DNA of 41,334 bases from Treponema sp. UBA1747 (GCA_002315375.1 DCHR01000038.1:1-41334); one strand, 5' to 3'; shown: positions 9,011-16,506, counted from the stretch's first letter. A program made the numbers and translations. The notes: generated from the sequence alone by a model not told the origin.

Positions 9011-9547
9011 CTAGAGAAGATTAATTATTTTATCAAAAGAGTTTGCAAAATCTGCAAACTCTTTTTTATTGTAGGTTGAACCTTTGGCATGCTTTACAAG
9101 GCCCATTGCAACATACTGAAGGTCTTCTTCCCTTTCCTTCAAAAGGCGGTCAATATTTTTCGCTGTAAAAAAAGTCCCGCGGTCATTCATTGCACAGATA
9201 TTTTTTTCTACAAGACGTTTTGCAAGAAGAAGGTCTCTTGTTACTACCACATCACTTCCGGCTTTCACAAGTTCTTCCGGTGTATGAATTACCGGCTTTC
9301 CAAAACCATATCTGTCATCTGCGCAACCAGTGTTTGAAAACACGGCACCTGAAGAATTTTCTACGATAAAGTTGTCTGCTGCATCTTTTTCTGTTTCACA
9401 GACTTTCATCTGAAAAATCTGACCGTTTTCTGGTTCAAATTTTCTGTTGGCAGCAAAAATTACGGGAATATTTTTTTCGTTCGAGAGTTTTACAACGTGA
9501 TTACGGACAGTAGCCGGACAGGAATCGGCATCAATGAAGACAGTCAA
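9011..9547 (-). CDS. DUF188 (YaiI/YqxD family) protein
   Basis: A 178-residue protein of the YaiI/YqxD family, a PIN-like fold of unknown function. The family hallmarks are visible: FIDADSCPATVRN at the N-terminus, DAADNFIVE, VVVTRDLLLAKRLVEK and AMNDRGTFFTAKNID. Compared with the usual family pattern, about 28 extra residues lie between DNFIVE and DVVVTRD. The start codon is TTG at 9547, 2 nt after the zapA stop, with no Shine-Dalgarno sequence, which suggests translational coupling. The stop codon is TAG. It is the last gene of the infC-rpmI-rplT-zapB-zapA run, and its 3' end doubles as a terminator for the opposite strand. Confidence 0.82.
   Translation of the reverse strand: MTVFIDADSCPATVRNHVVKLSNEKNIPVIFAANRKFEPENGQIFQMKVCETEKDAADNFIVENSSGAVFSNTGCADDRYGFGKPVIHTPEELVKAGSDVVVTRDLLLAKRLVEKNICAMNDRGTFFTAKNIDRLLKEREEDLQYVAMGLVKHAKGSTYNKKEFADFANSFDKIINLL
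9035..9067 (+). terminator. Intrinsic terminator inside the convergent DUF188 coding region
   Basis: A perfect 13-bp inverted repeat, AAAAGAGTTTGCA (9035-9047) with TGCAAACTCTTTT (9053-9065), a 5-nt loop, then T-rich sequence. It is positioned to stop transcripts of the GAF/HD-GYP gene, 37 nt after its stop codon, yet it is entirely within the last codons of the opposite-strand gene (9011-9547). Confidence 0.85.
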
Positions 9548-9549
9548 TA

Positions 9550-9861
9550 TTAAAGAACCCGGTCGATTTTATTGATCATATCCTGAGTACGACGCATTAT
9601 TTCTTCTTCGGTTTCAGGATCATAATCAGGAATTACACCATTTTCAATGCTGATTTTTCGTGACTTTTCTTTGTAAAGCTCATCACAAATCATAATTCCA
9701 GTCATAATTGCAACCTGAGTATCATCTGACAGAATACCGCTTTCTTTTATCTGAGCTGAAATACGGTCAAAATATCCGTAAAGCTTATTAAGATATTCAG
9801 TATCCTGAGCTGCCTGAATTGCAAATGAGGTTCCGAGTGTATTGATTGATAAAGTACCCAT
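9550..9861 (-). CDS. zapA: Cell division protein ZapA
   Basis: A 103-residue ZapA-type protein. In characterised bacteria ZapA binds and cross-links FtsZ filaments at the Z-ring. Family features seen are the N-terminal beta strand (LSINTLGTSFAIQ), YLNKLYGYFDRIS, and the helix VAIMTGIMICDELYKEK, which matches the conserved DEL-containing helix of ZapA. Its ATG overlaps the stop codon of the upstream ZapB-like gene by one base (TAATG), indicating coupled translation. The pairing with a ZapB-like gene supports the call beyond the weak conservation of ZapA itself. Confidence 0.85.
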   Translation of the reverse strand: MGTLSINTLGTSFAIQAAQDTEYLNKLYGYFDRISAQIKESGILSDDTQVAIMTGIMICDELYKEKSRKISIENGVIPDYDPETEEEIMRRTQDMINKIDRVL

Positions 9862-10490
9862 TAGAAAATATCAAATCCTGGTACGTCAGATTTGTTAGAA
9901 TCGAAAGGATTAGAAACAGTTTCCTGACTTGGTTCACTGTATGAAACAGGAATCTCAATTTCTGATTCAGGTTCAAATGTTTCTTCTTCAGGGATTTCTT
10001 CAGTTTCCGGCTGGAAACCAAAAACGTCATCTGATTCAACTGTTTCAGGTTCAGAAACAATTACTGTTTCAGGTTCAGAAACCACTTCGGTTTCTTCAAC
10101 AACAGTTTCTTCAACAGTTACATCAGGTTCGTTTTCAACTGCTGCTACAGGAGTAACAACAGGAATTGGAGCAGCCTGAACAACAGGTGTTACAGGCTGT
10201 TCAATTGTTTTAACGGGTTCAGATCCGTTTGCCTTCAGCACCGAGTTTTCGATGGAATTCAAACGGTTCAGGGCTTTAAGAATACCAGACTCAATCAACT
10301 GCTGACTCTTTTCAGAATCATTGAGTTTCTGTTCACAAAGTGAAAGCTGCTCCGACTTAGCTGAAAGCGCATTTGAAAGCTCCTGCACTCTATTGCGCAG
10401 CGCATCGTTTTCAACCTGTAGCTGTGTAATTTTTCCCACAGCACTTTCAATTTTTGCTTCAAGAAGTTCAACCTGATCAAGACTAATCAT
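9861..10490 (-). CDS. ZapB-like coiled-coil protein with a long acidic tail
   Basis: A 209-residue protein. Residues 1 to about 90 form a continuous coiled coil whose start (SLDQVELLEAKIESAVGKIT, then LQVENDALR) resembles the opening of E. coli ZapB. The rest (about 95-209) is a low-complexity region rich in Glu, Pro and Val, with repeated SEPETV-type units, ending in DVPGFDIF. E. coli ZapB is only about 80 residues, so the tail is an addition. It lies directly upstream of, and one base overlapping with, zapA; in E. coli ZapB is recruited to the Z-ring through ZapA. It follows rplT after about 35 nt and is preceded by a GAGGGG ribosome binding site. The call rests on the coiled-coil similarity and the zapA neighbour; a different coiled-coil role is possible. 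Confidence 0.7.
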   Translation of the reverse strand: MISLDQVELLEAKIESAVGKITQLQVENDALRNRVQELSNALSAKSEQLSLCEQKLNDSEKSQQLIESGILKALNRLNSIENSVLKANGSEPVKTIEQPVTPVVQAAPIPVVTPVAAVENEPDVTVEETVVEETEVVSEPETVIVSEPETVESDDVFGFQPETEEIPEEETFEPESEIEIPVSYSEPSQETVSNPFDSNKSDVPGFDIF

Positions 10491-10524
10491 ATTCTTACGC
10501 CCCTCTTTCCCATTAAAGGATCAG

Positions 10525-10881
10525 TTATTTTCTTGCGGCTTTAGCTGCATCAACAACTGCTTTGAATGCTACAGGATCTTCAATTGCCATGTTTGACAGA
10601 GCCTTGCGGTTCAGTTTGATTCCTGCTTTGTTTACACCGTCGATGAACTGTGAGTAAGTCATTCCTTCAGCACGAACTGCAGCGTTGATACGTGCAATCC
10701 AAAGTGTGCGGTATTCATGTTTTACATCACGGCGGTCAACGTATGAATGACCAAGTGCTTTTACAACAGCATCTTTGGCTGGTTTATAGTTTGATTTGCG
10801 ATCTCCGCGGAAACCTTTAGCAAGTTTCAAAATCTTTGAGCGGCGATTCTTTCTTTTTGTTCCGTCTATTGCTCTTGACAT
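10525..10881 (-). CDS. rplT: 50S ribosomal protein L20
   Basis: A 118-residue L20 of normal length, with the basic N-terminus (AIDGTKRKNRRSKILKLAKGFRG) and YKPAKDAVVKALGHSYVDRR. It binds 23S rRNA early in 50S assembly and, in several bacteria, autoregulates this operon. It is third in the conserved infC-rpmI-rplT order, 21 nt after rpmI. Confidence 0.98.
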   Translation of the reverse strand: MSRAIDGTKRKNRRSKILKLAKGFRGDRKSNYKPAKDAVVKALGHSYVDRRDVKHEYRTLWIARINAAVRAEGMTYSQFIDGVNKAGIKLNRKALSNMAIEDPVAFKAVVDAAKAARK

Positions 10882-10902
10882 CTTTTACTCCTTATCCTCA
10901 GA

Positions 10903-11103
10903 TTAACCGTAAGGAAGCATCTGCTTTCTGATTTTTCTTGCATCTGCTTCTGCTACATAGCCAGTTTCACGAAGCTGGCGCTTTCTTTTTGGTGAACGCT
11001 TTGTCAGGATATGACGAAGGTTCTGTTTCTTGTGCTTTACTTTGCCTGTGCCAGTCAGTGAGTAACGTTTGGCAGCAGACTTCTTTGTCTTCATTTTAGG
11101 CAT
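10903..11103 (-). CDS. rpmI: 50S ribosomal protein L35
   Basis: A 66-residue L35 with MPKMKTKKSAAKRYSLTGTG at the N-terminus and HILTKRSPKRKRQLR in the middle. The length is normal and it sits in the standard position between infC and rplT. An AGGT-type ribosome binding site precedes the ATG. Confidence 0.98.
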   Translation of the reverse strand: MPKMKTKKSAAKRYSLTGTGKVKHKKQNLRHILTKRSPKRKRQLRETGYVAEADARKIRKQMLPYG

Positions 11104-11124
11104 GAAATCGTACCTCTAAAAAAT

Positions 11125-11655
11125 TTATTTGGCTTTTGGTGATATTGTCATCGACATGTTACGACCGTCCATTGCAGCCGGTTTGTCAATGTTATACGCC
11201 GAGGTAAGCCGTTTTAACACCTCATTCAGAACTTCAAAACCAAGTTCGGTATGAGCAAGTTCACGTCCGCGGAAACGGATTGTTACTTTTACTTTATCGC
11301 CTTCGTCTAAAAATTCCTGTATATGGCGGGCTTTTGTATCAAGGTCGCCTGAACCAATTTTTGGCTGCATGCGGATTTCCTTGAGCTTTAATACCTTCTG
11401 GTTTTTCTTGGAGTCTCGGAGCTTTTTCTCCTGTTCGAACCGGTATTTTCCATAGTCCAGTATTTTGCACACTGGTGGATTAGCATTCGGTGAAACTTCA
11501 ACAAGGTCCAATTCCTTCTCTTTTGCAAGACGAACAGCTTCCTGTGTCGGAATGATTCCTAACTGATTACCTTCGTCATCGATAAGTCTGACCTCTCGAA
11601 CACGAATCATTTCATTGATTCTCTGTCCTTTATTGTTGTTATTCTGGTATGCCAA
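11125..11655 (-). CDS. infC: Translation initiation factor IF-3 (TTG start)
   Basis: A 176-residue IF-3 with both domains: N-terminal INEMIRVREVRLIDDEG...GIIPTQEAVRLAKE, and C-terminal KEIRMQPKIGSGDLDTKARHIQ and KVTIRFRGRELAH. IF-3 binds the 30S subunit and checks start-codon/initiator-tRNA pairing. The frame has no ATG until codon 16. A TTG at 11655 is preceded after 4 nt by a perfect AGGAGG (11660-11665), and an in-frame TAG lies just upstream, so TTG is the only reasonable start. Non-AUG starts are the rule for infC in many bacteria. A 16-nt dyad (11666-11681) abuts the ribosome binding site. It is the first gene of the operon. Confidence 0.97.
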   Translation of the reverse strand: MAYQNNNNKGQRINEMIRVREVRLIDDEGNQLGIIPTQEAVRLAKEKELDLVEVSPNANPPVCKILDYGKYRFEQEKKLRDSKKNQKVLKLKEIRMQPKIGSGDLDTKARHIQEFLDEGDKVKVTIRFRGRELAHTELGFEVLNEVLKRLTSAYNIDKPAAMDGRNMSMTISPKAK

Positions 11656-11665
11656 CTATCCTCCT

Positions 11666-11681
11666 AGTGTTTAAAAACACT
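11666..11681 (-). promoter_or_regulatory. Leader hairpin touching the infC ribosome binding site
   Basis: On the minus strand AGTGTT and AACACT form a small stem with a 4-nt loop, immediately 5' of the AGGAGG at 11665-11660. It lies inside the predicted leader. It may modulate infC translation, but the stem is short and regulation is only an inference. Confidence 0.4.
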
Positions 11682-11705
11682 TTTTCCATATAGCGTAGTA
11701 TTATT

Positions 11706-11734
11706 ATTTTATCGAAATAAGGATTGTGTGTCTA
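11706..11734 (-). promoter_or_regulatory. Promoter of the infC-rpmI-rplT operon
   Basis: Reading the minus strand, TAGACA (11734-11729) and TAAAAT (11711-11706) are separated by exactly 17 bp. Each matches the sigma-70 consensus at five of six positions. The predicted transcript starts near 11699, giving a leader of about 44 nt before the TTG start. Confidence 0.75.
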
Positions 11735-11793
11735 TATAAGAAAAGAAATCCTGATAAACTTTCCTGTCTGTTGAAGAAAAATAAATCCCGGAC

Positions 11794-11828
11794 ATAAAAA
11801 AAGGTGTAATTCAATAAAATCACACCTG
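11794..11828 (-). terminator. Terminator downstream of tRNA-Gln
   Basis: On the minus strand AGGTGTGATT (11827-11818) pairs with AATTACACCT (11811-11802), leaving a short loop, followed by a run of seven or more T. It lies 10 nt past the tRNA 3' end and separates the ispE-spoVG-tRNA unit from the infC operon. Confidence 0.85.
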
Positions 11829-11836
11829 AAAAAGAC

Positions 11837-11907
11837 TTCTACTGCTAGGAATCGAACCCAGACTCTGAGCACCAAAAGCTCGTGTGCTACCTTTACACAA
11901 CAGTAGA
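11837..11907 (-). tRNA. tRNA-Gln (anticodon UUG)
   Basis: A complete cloverleaf folds on the minus strand in 71 nt. The acceptor TCTACTG/CAGTAGA gives 7 perfect pairs with the U1-A72 pair typical of tRNA-Gln; the D-stem is GTGT/GCAC with A14, G18-G19 and A21; the anticodon arm is GAGC-TTTTGGT-GCTC, placing TTG at 34-36 (reads CAA); the T-arm is CTGGG-TTCGATT-CCTAG. Position 73 is A. The 3' CCA is not encoded, so it must be added enzymatically. One C-A mismatch closes the top of the anticodon stem. It lies 90 nt downstream of spoVG and is followed by an intrinsic terminator. Confidence 0.95.
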
Positions 11908-11996
11908 ATAAATATTTACAATATTTAAACTCAGTTTACCTTAAAAAGAGATTCAAATCAATGAGATTCTAAAGATGCAATAAAGTCTGAAAGTTA

Positions 11997-12281
11997 TTAG
12001 TCAACGTCTGCTTCGTCTGCAGAAAGGAAATGGCCGGCATTATATTCAGCCAGGATTTTTTCCTGCAGTTCTGTTCTGAACTCAGGGCTGATTGGATGAG
12101 CAACATCCTTATATTCCCCGTTTGCAGTTTTGCGGCTTGGCATTGCGATGAAAAGACCACTTTTTCCATCAATAATTTTTACATTGTGTACAACGAAACA
12201 GTTGTCAAAAGTAACTGTAACATAAGCACGAAGTTTTCCTTCGTCTTCCACTTTTCTGATTCTAAGTTCAGTAATCTGCAT
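11997..12281 (-). CDS. spoVG: SpoVG family nucleic-acid-binding regulator
   Basis: A 94-residue SpoVG: MQITELRIRKVEDEGKLRAY, VTFDNCFVVHNVKIIDG, GLFIAMPSRKTANGEYKDVAHP. This family binds DNA and RNA; in the spirochaete Borrelia it is a characterised site-specific nucleic-acid-binding regulator. The length is normal and a GGAGG ribosome binding site sits 7 nt before the ATG. It follows ispE by 24 nt, matching the ispE-spoVG neighbourhood also known in Firmicutes. The tRNA-Gln gene lies just downstream and may be in the same transcript. Confidence 0.97.
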   Translation of the reverse strand: MQITELRIRKVEDEGKLRAYVTVTFDNCFVVHNVKIIDGKSGLFIAMPSRKTANGEYKDVAHPISPEFRTELQEKILAEYNAGHFLSADEADVD

Positions 12282-12305
12282 ACGAGATCCTCCAAGAACG
12301 TAAAT

Positions 12306-13175
12306 TTATAAAGTCCTGCAGACTTTACAGCTCCATTTATCAGCAAGCAGAAGTCTTGCACGTTCAGCTTGTTGTTCAGATTTAAATATGCCGTAAACCG
12401 TCGAGCCAGATCCTGATACATCAGTAAACAAAGCTCCGGTTTTTCGAACCGAAATCAAAGCCTGGTTTATTTCTTCATATTCGGAAGAAACAACAGGGGT
12501 AAAAGTATTTACAAAAGTCCATTTTTCAGGGTTTTCGTTGTAAATAGCCTCATAAGTCTCAAAGGAAGGAGCGGCTAAAACTTCTCCCCTCTCATACATT
12601 TTATCTATCAAAGAATAAGCAAGTTTTGTGGAACTGCTTACCTTTGGAAAAACCATAAGCAGAAATAAATCTTTCCGGCCGGTAACTTTCTTAACAATTT
12701 CACCACGACCTGATACAAGGGCACAGCCTGTTCCATCAGAACCGCAGTAAGTAAAGAAGAACACATCACTTCCCACTTTAGAAGCAACTTTACAAAGCTG
12801 TTCTTCAGTCAAAGTAATTCCATTCATCTTTTCCAGGGCTTTTATAAGGGAAGCTCCATCGCTGGACCCACCGCCTAATCCGCCGCCTGAAGGAATACCT
12901 TTTATAAGTTCAACATGAACTCCAAAGTCATTCTTTCCGGTAACTTCACAAAAAGCCTTGTAGGATAAAGTCAAAGTATTTTCTTCAGGCAGTTCCAAGG
13001 TGTTACAATTAACAGTACAGATTTTCTCCGGCTGTTTTGTAATTACCAGCTGGTCGTACAAATCAACTGTCTGAAAAATACTTTCTATGTTATGATACCC
13101 GTTTTTCAGTCCGCTAAGCACATTAAGTCCAAAATTGACTTTGGCATAAGCAGATACACGGAGTTCACATAACAT
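12306..13175 (-). CDS. ispE: 4-diphosphocytidyl-2-C-methyl-D-erythritol kinase
   Basis: A 289-residue GHMP kinase that phosphorylates CDP-methylerythritol in the MEP isoprenoid pathway; cytosolic. Visible motifs are the N-terminal AYAKVNFGLNV with the catalytic-site Lys, the glycine-rich ATP loop GIPSGGGLGGGSSDGA, VGSDVFFF with the catalytic Asp, and the C-terminal DVSGSGSTVYGIF. The ATG at 13175 has no Shine-Dalgarno sequence and lies 6 nt from a well-formed -10 box, so the mRNA may be leaderless. It is upstream of spoVG. Confidence 0.95.
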   Translation of the reverse strand: MLCELRVSAYAKVNFGLNVLSGLKNGYHNIESIFQTVDLYDQLVITKQPEKICTVNCNTLELPEENTLTLSYKAFCEVTGKNDFGVHVELIKGIPSGGGLGGGSSDGASLIKALEKMNGITLTEEQLCKVASKVGSDVFFFTYCGSDGTGCALVSGRGEIVKKVTGRKDLFLLMVFPKVSSSTKLAYSLIDKMYERGEVLAAPSFETYEAIYNENPEKWTFVNTFTPVVSSEYEEINQALISVRKTGALFTDVSGSGSTVYGIFKSEQQAERARLLLADKWSCKVCRTL

Positions 13176-13181
13176 ATGTTA

Positions 13182-13210
13182 ATTTTACAACGGGATTTTT
13201 TACCACGCAA
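13182..13210 (-). promoter_or_regulatory. Promoter of ispE-spoVG (predicted leaderless)
   Basis: On the minus strand TTGCGT (13210-13205), a 17-bp spacer and TAAAAT (13187-13182). Six nt separate the -10 from the ATG at 13175, so the predicted start of transcription falls at or next to the start codon. Confidence 0.7.
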
Positions 13211-13261
13211 CAAAAAAATTAAATTATGTTATTTTGTATAACTGAATTTTATTTCGAACTA

Positions 13262-14899
13262 TTATAAGGCAATGAGAGCTGCGGAAGTAATCATTATGGT
13301 CTGAAACAGAAAAGCGGTAATGACTGCCCCTAAAATTCTGTTTCCTGTCATTTTTTTAATATAATCACCAAGCGGAATGCAGAAAATATACATCAAAAGC
13401 ATATTCTGAACCTGACCTATCATTCCGGAATAGCTTTTCAATACCATATAAAAGGTAACCAGCAGAAACAAAGGAACATATTGAATCAAACTGTACAACA
13501 AACGGATTTTTACAGAAGCCCTGTACTTGGTAAGCATATCGCTTTCGCAGCCTGAAACATAATATCCTGCAGACATCAATATTGTTGCAAAAATTACCCA
13601 GAACAAACGGAAATTAAGCGGAATAAGCCGGTACATTGTTGAGCGAAGTACATACCAGACAATCCAGCAAAGCAAAAAAGCAGTAAGAAAAGTTTTCAAT
13701 ACAGTTTCTTTATCTGAATTCAGCTTAAATGAAACAGGAGCAAGTTTTCCTTCTGTTCCCTTAAATTTTCCTTTCCGGTAAGCAAAGAGCATAACAATTC
13801 CATAGCCGGCGATAAAACACATGTAAGGCGTATTCATAATGGGGCTTCCGAAAGGCATAAGGACACAAATGCAGCAGACCAGAAAGGCCATTACAGCCCC
13901 CGGAAGCCATAACAGCAATTTCCATAGCAAAAAGGCTCTGGGATTATTCAGTTCAGGAACCTGTTCATCTGTTTTCCAGACAAGTTCCTTATTAAGGCCA
14001 ATCAAAACAAGAAGTAATCCCGCGAGTCCCCCAAACCAGCCGAAATATACAAGAAGGATTTTATAAGGAAAATACTCCGCCTTTTTCCCTGTAATACTTT
14101 CAAGGGCCGAATTCATAAAAACAGCGAATTCGGGAGAATACATCTGATAGGAATGAAGGATTCCTTTTGCTATTCCCACTGTTGCATGAGAACCAAGCCT
14201 TTCTGCAATTGACTTTATATCTTTGTGAGAAACTATATCGTCCGCAGTAGAGCCATAAAGATAAACCTGAACTTCACCGGCACAAGTTTCATCAAAAATA
14301 TTCCATGGAAGTTCTTCTGCATCAGAAGTTCCTGCAAAAAGACTTGCCTGAGCGTTATAGTGGTAATTTACTTCCGGAGAAAAAAGAACGGCTCCTGCCA
14401 GAGGACGCTTTACAACAGTGGTTTCGGCTCCCGGATAATTGTAATCATACAGAAGACGCAATATTGAACGTCCGCCCATGGAATGTCCTGCAAGGATTAT
14501 ATGGTCATAATCAATTCCGGAAATCTGATGCAGTTTTACAATGGCATCGTCAATCTGTACCGGAATACAGTCTGTTCTGGCATTATCAAAACCGATTGTA
14601 CCCGAACTTGCGCCCTGCCCTGAATAATCAAAACTCATGACTGAAATTCCGTTAGTAACAAACAGACCTGCAATCTGCCGCCATTTCTGACGGTCACAGG
14701 AATAACCGGGACAAATCAAAGCTGTATATTCAGCTTCCCTGACATTCCAGTAAGAGGCTTTTAAAACTACATTTTGATCTTTATATTTTGATTTGATTGT
14801 CAGAGTCTTTTCATTAAAAGTGGGAAGGTTCAGGTAAAAAAGAGAAACAAACACCAGAGAAAGAATTATTGCACCGGAAACAATCAGTTTTTTCTTCAT
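13262..14899 (-). CDS. Membrane-bound alpha/beta hydrolase with multi-pass C-terminal domain
   Basis: Start chosen at the Met at 14899, preceded by GAGGAG 5 nt upstream; a longer frame to 14953 would run into the gatA terminator. The 545-residue product has an N-terminal membrane anchor (about residues 5-23) and an alpha/beta hydrolase domain (about 45-270). The nucleophile is Ser140 in AGHSMGG, FDYSGQG lies upstream, candidate Asp is 220 or 221 (GSTADD) and candidate His is 249 (ILHSYQ). About eight hydrophobic helices then fill residues 280-545. The hydrolase part resembles serine aminopeptidase/lysophospholipase-like enzymes; the C-terminal membrane part I do not recognise. The substrate is unknown, perhaps a lipid or an exported ester. 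It stands alone between ispE and gatA. Confidence 0.8.
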   Translation of the reverse strand: MKKKLIVSGAIILSLVFVSLFYLNLPTFNEKTLTIKSKYKDQNVVLKASYWNVREAEYTALICPGYSCDRQKWRQIAGLFVTNGISVMSFDYSGQGASSGTIGFDNARTDCIPVQIDDAIVKLHQISGIDYDHIILAGHSMGGRSILRLLYDYNYPGAETTVVKRPLAGAVLFSPEVNYHYNAQASLFAGTSDAEELPWNIFDETCAGEVQVYLYGSTADDIVSHKDIKSIAERLGSHATVGIAKGILHSYQMYSPEFAVFMNSALESITGKKAEYFPYKILLVYFGWFGGLAGLLLVLIGLNKELVWKTDEQVPELNNPRAFLLWKLLLWLPGAVMAFLVCCICVLMPFGSPIMNTPYMCFIAGYGIVMLFAYRKGKFKGTEGKLAPVSFKLNSDKETVLKTFLTAFLLCWIVWYVLRSTMYRLIPLNFRLFWVIFATILMSAGYYVSGCESDMLTKYRASVKIRLLYSLIQYVPLFLLVTFYMVLKSYSGMIGQVQNMLLMYIFCIPLGDYIKKMTGNRILGAVITAFLFQTIMITSAALIAL

Positions 14900-14944
14900 A
14901 AGCTCCTCATAATCAATATCAATTATTGTATTGCCATTTACAAA

Positions 14945-14980
14945 AAAAAGCACTTTCAGATGCTTCTGAAAGTGCTTTTT
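14945..14980 (-). terminator. Terminator of gatCA
   Basis: A perfect 14-bp stem, AAAAGCACTTTCAG (14946-14959) with CTGAAAGTGCTTTT (14966-14979), and a 6-nt loop. On the minus strand it is followed by a run of eight T and lies about 20 nt after the gatA stop codon. Confidence 0.92.
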
Positions 14981-15001
14981 ATAAGGTTCCGTTTACAGAA
15001 C

Positions 15002-16465
15002 TTATTTTTCGAACCAGCTCTGAGCCAGACGAAGAATTTTTTCTTCACTGAACATTGGACCTGCAAACTGCATACCAACAGGAAGTCCGTCCTTTGTATT
15101 TCCTGCAGGAACACTGATTGAAGTGATGCGTGCAAGATTAACAAAAACTGTATACATATCTGAAAGATACATTTCCAGCGGATCATCAACCTTCTGACCA
15201 AGCTTGAAGGCAGGTGTTGGACAGGTTGGACAAAGAACGATGTCGTATGACTTGAACAGTTCTGCCATTTCACGCTGAATACGTGCGCGAACTGTCATAC
15301 CCTTTTTATATGTATTTCCACTGAACTGTTCTGAAAGAACATAGTTTCCGATTACGATACGGCGCTTTACTTCAGGACCAAAACCTGAAGAACGGGTATC
15401 AACATAAAGTTCATCATAGCCGTTTCCGTTGTCTACACGGCCACCGTAACGGATACCGTCAAAGCGTGAAAGGTTTGAAGCGGCTTCTGAAAGAGCGATA
15501 ACATAGTAAGCGGCAATGGAAGCATCCAGAACAGGAAGATCAACTTCTGTAATTGAAGCACCTTTTGATTCAAACCAGGCTCTTGTTTCAGCAAATTTTT
15601 CACCTACTTCAGGATCCAGTCCTTTTGTTTCAAGAAACTGTTTTGGAATGGCAATTTTAAGAGCTTTGATTTCATCATCGCTCATGGCTGTCAGATTTTT
15701 AAGATTTTCAGCATTTGGAAGATCTGCAGAAGTATCATCATAAAAATCAACACCAGCCATATAGCTCAAAGGTTCGGCAATGTCTTTTGGGGAATGTCCC
15801 AGAAGACCAACCTGATCAAGAGAAGAACCGTAGGCTACAACACCCCAGCGTGAAAGAACACCGTAAGTTGTTTTAAGTCCGTAAATGCCACAGTAGCTGG
15901 CAGGAAGACGAACTGATCCACCTGTTTCAGTACCAAGACCGAAAACTGCCATATTTGCGGCAACTGCAGAAGCTGAACCACCGGAAGAACCGCCTGAAAC
16001 GTATTCACGGTTTACAGGGTTGCGGGTTGGTCCGTAACACGAGTATTCTGTTGAAGAACCCATGGCAAACTCGTCCTGGTTACAGCGGCCAAGAGGAATG
16101 GCGCCTTTATCTTCAAGACGGTTGATTACAGTTGCATTGTATGGAGCAACATAACCTGCAAGGATTTTTGAAGCACAGGTCAAATGCTTTCCGCGGACAG
16201 AAATATTGTCTTTGTTTGCAAATGGAAGACCAAGAAGCGGTTTTTCTTCAAAAAGTTTGTCCAGAGCACCTGCAGCGCGTGCATCAGCAATAGCTTTATC
16301 AGCAGCTTCTGCCTTTGCAACTGCATCATCATACATTTCAAGAAATGCATTGAGAGGCATTGCGGAAGTTTTGTCGTCTTCGAAAGTCTTTACAAGTGAT
16401 TCAACAAGAGACTTGCTTGTAATTTCACCTGCTTTGAGTTTATTTCTTGTTTCAATAATTGTCAT
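15002..16465 (-). CDS. gatA: Glutamyl/aspartyl-tRNA amidotransferase subunit A
   Basis: Amidase subunit of GatCAB, which converts Glu-tRNA(Gln) or Asp-tRNA(Asn) to the amidated form using ammonia from Gln. The Ser-cisSer-Lys triad is visible: Lys in LPFANKDNISV, and Ser residues in VSGGSSGGSASAVAANM and GTETGGSVRLPASYCG. I place the start at the seventh codon of the longest frame (16465, MTIIETRNKL), which matches the usual GatA N-terminus and has GAGGA about 11 nt upstream; the alternative Met at 16483 has no ribosome binding site. The product is 487 residues. gatC lies upstream with a 115-nt gap; gatB is not in this window. Confidence 0.95.
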   Translation of the reverse strand: MTIIETRNKLKAGEITSKSLVESLVKTFEDDKTSAMPLNAFLEMYDDAVAKAEAADKAIADARAAGALDKLFEEKPLLGLPFANKDNISVRGKHLTCASKILAGYVAPYNATVINRLEDKGAIPLGRCNQDEFAMGSSTEYSCYGPTRNPVNREYVSGGSSGGSASAVAANMAVFGLGTETGGSVRLPASYCGIYGLKTTYGVLSRWGVVAYGSSLDQVGLLGHSPKDIAEPLSYMAGVDFYDDTSADLPNAENLKNLTAMSDDEIKALKIAIPKQFLETKGLDPEVGEKFAETRAWFESKGASITEVDLPVLDASIAAYYVIALSEAASNLSRFDGIRYGGRVDNGNGYDELYVDTRSSGFGPEVKRRIVIGNYVLSEQFSGNTYKKGMTVRARIQREMAELFKSYDIVLCPTCPTPAFKLGQKVDDPLEMYLSDMYTVFVNLARITSISVPAGNTKDGLPVGMQFAGPMFSEEKILRLAQSWFEK

Positions 16466-16506
16466 GTAATTTATTATCCTCATTCAATAAGAATGCTTTG
16501 TTATTA

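Noticed and set aside
14900..14953. Extended N-terminus of the membrane hydrolase
   Set aside because: It overlaps the T-run of the gatA terminator and places a good GAGGAG site inside the gene; the signal anchor starts at the later Met.
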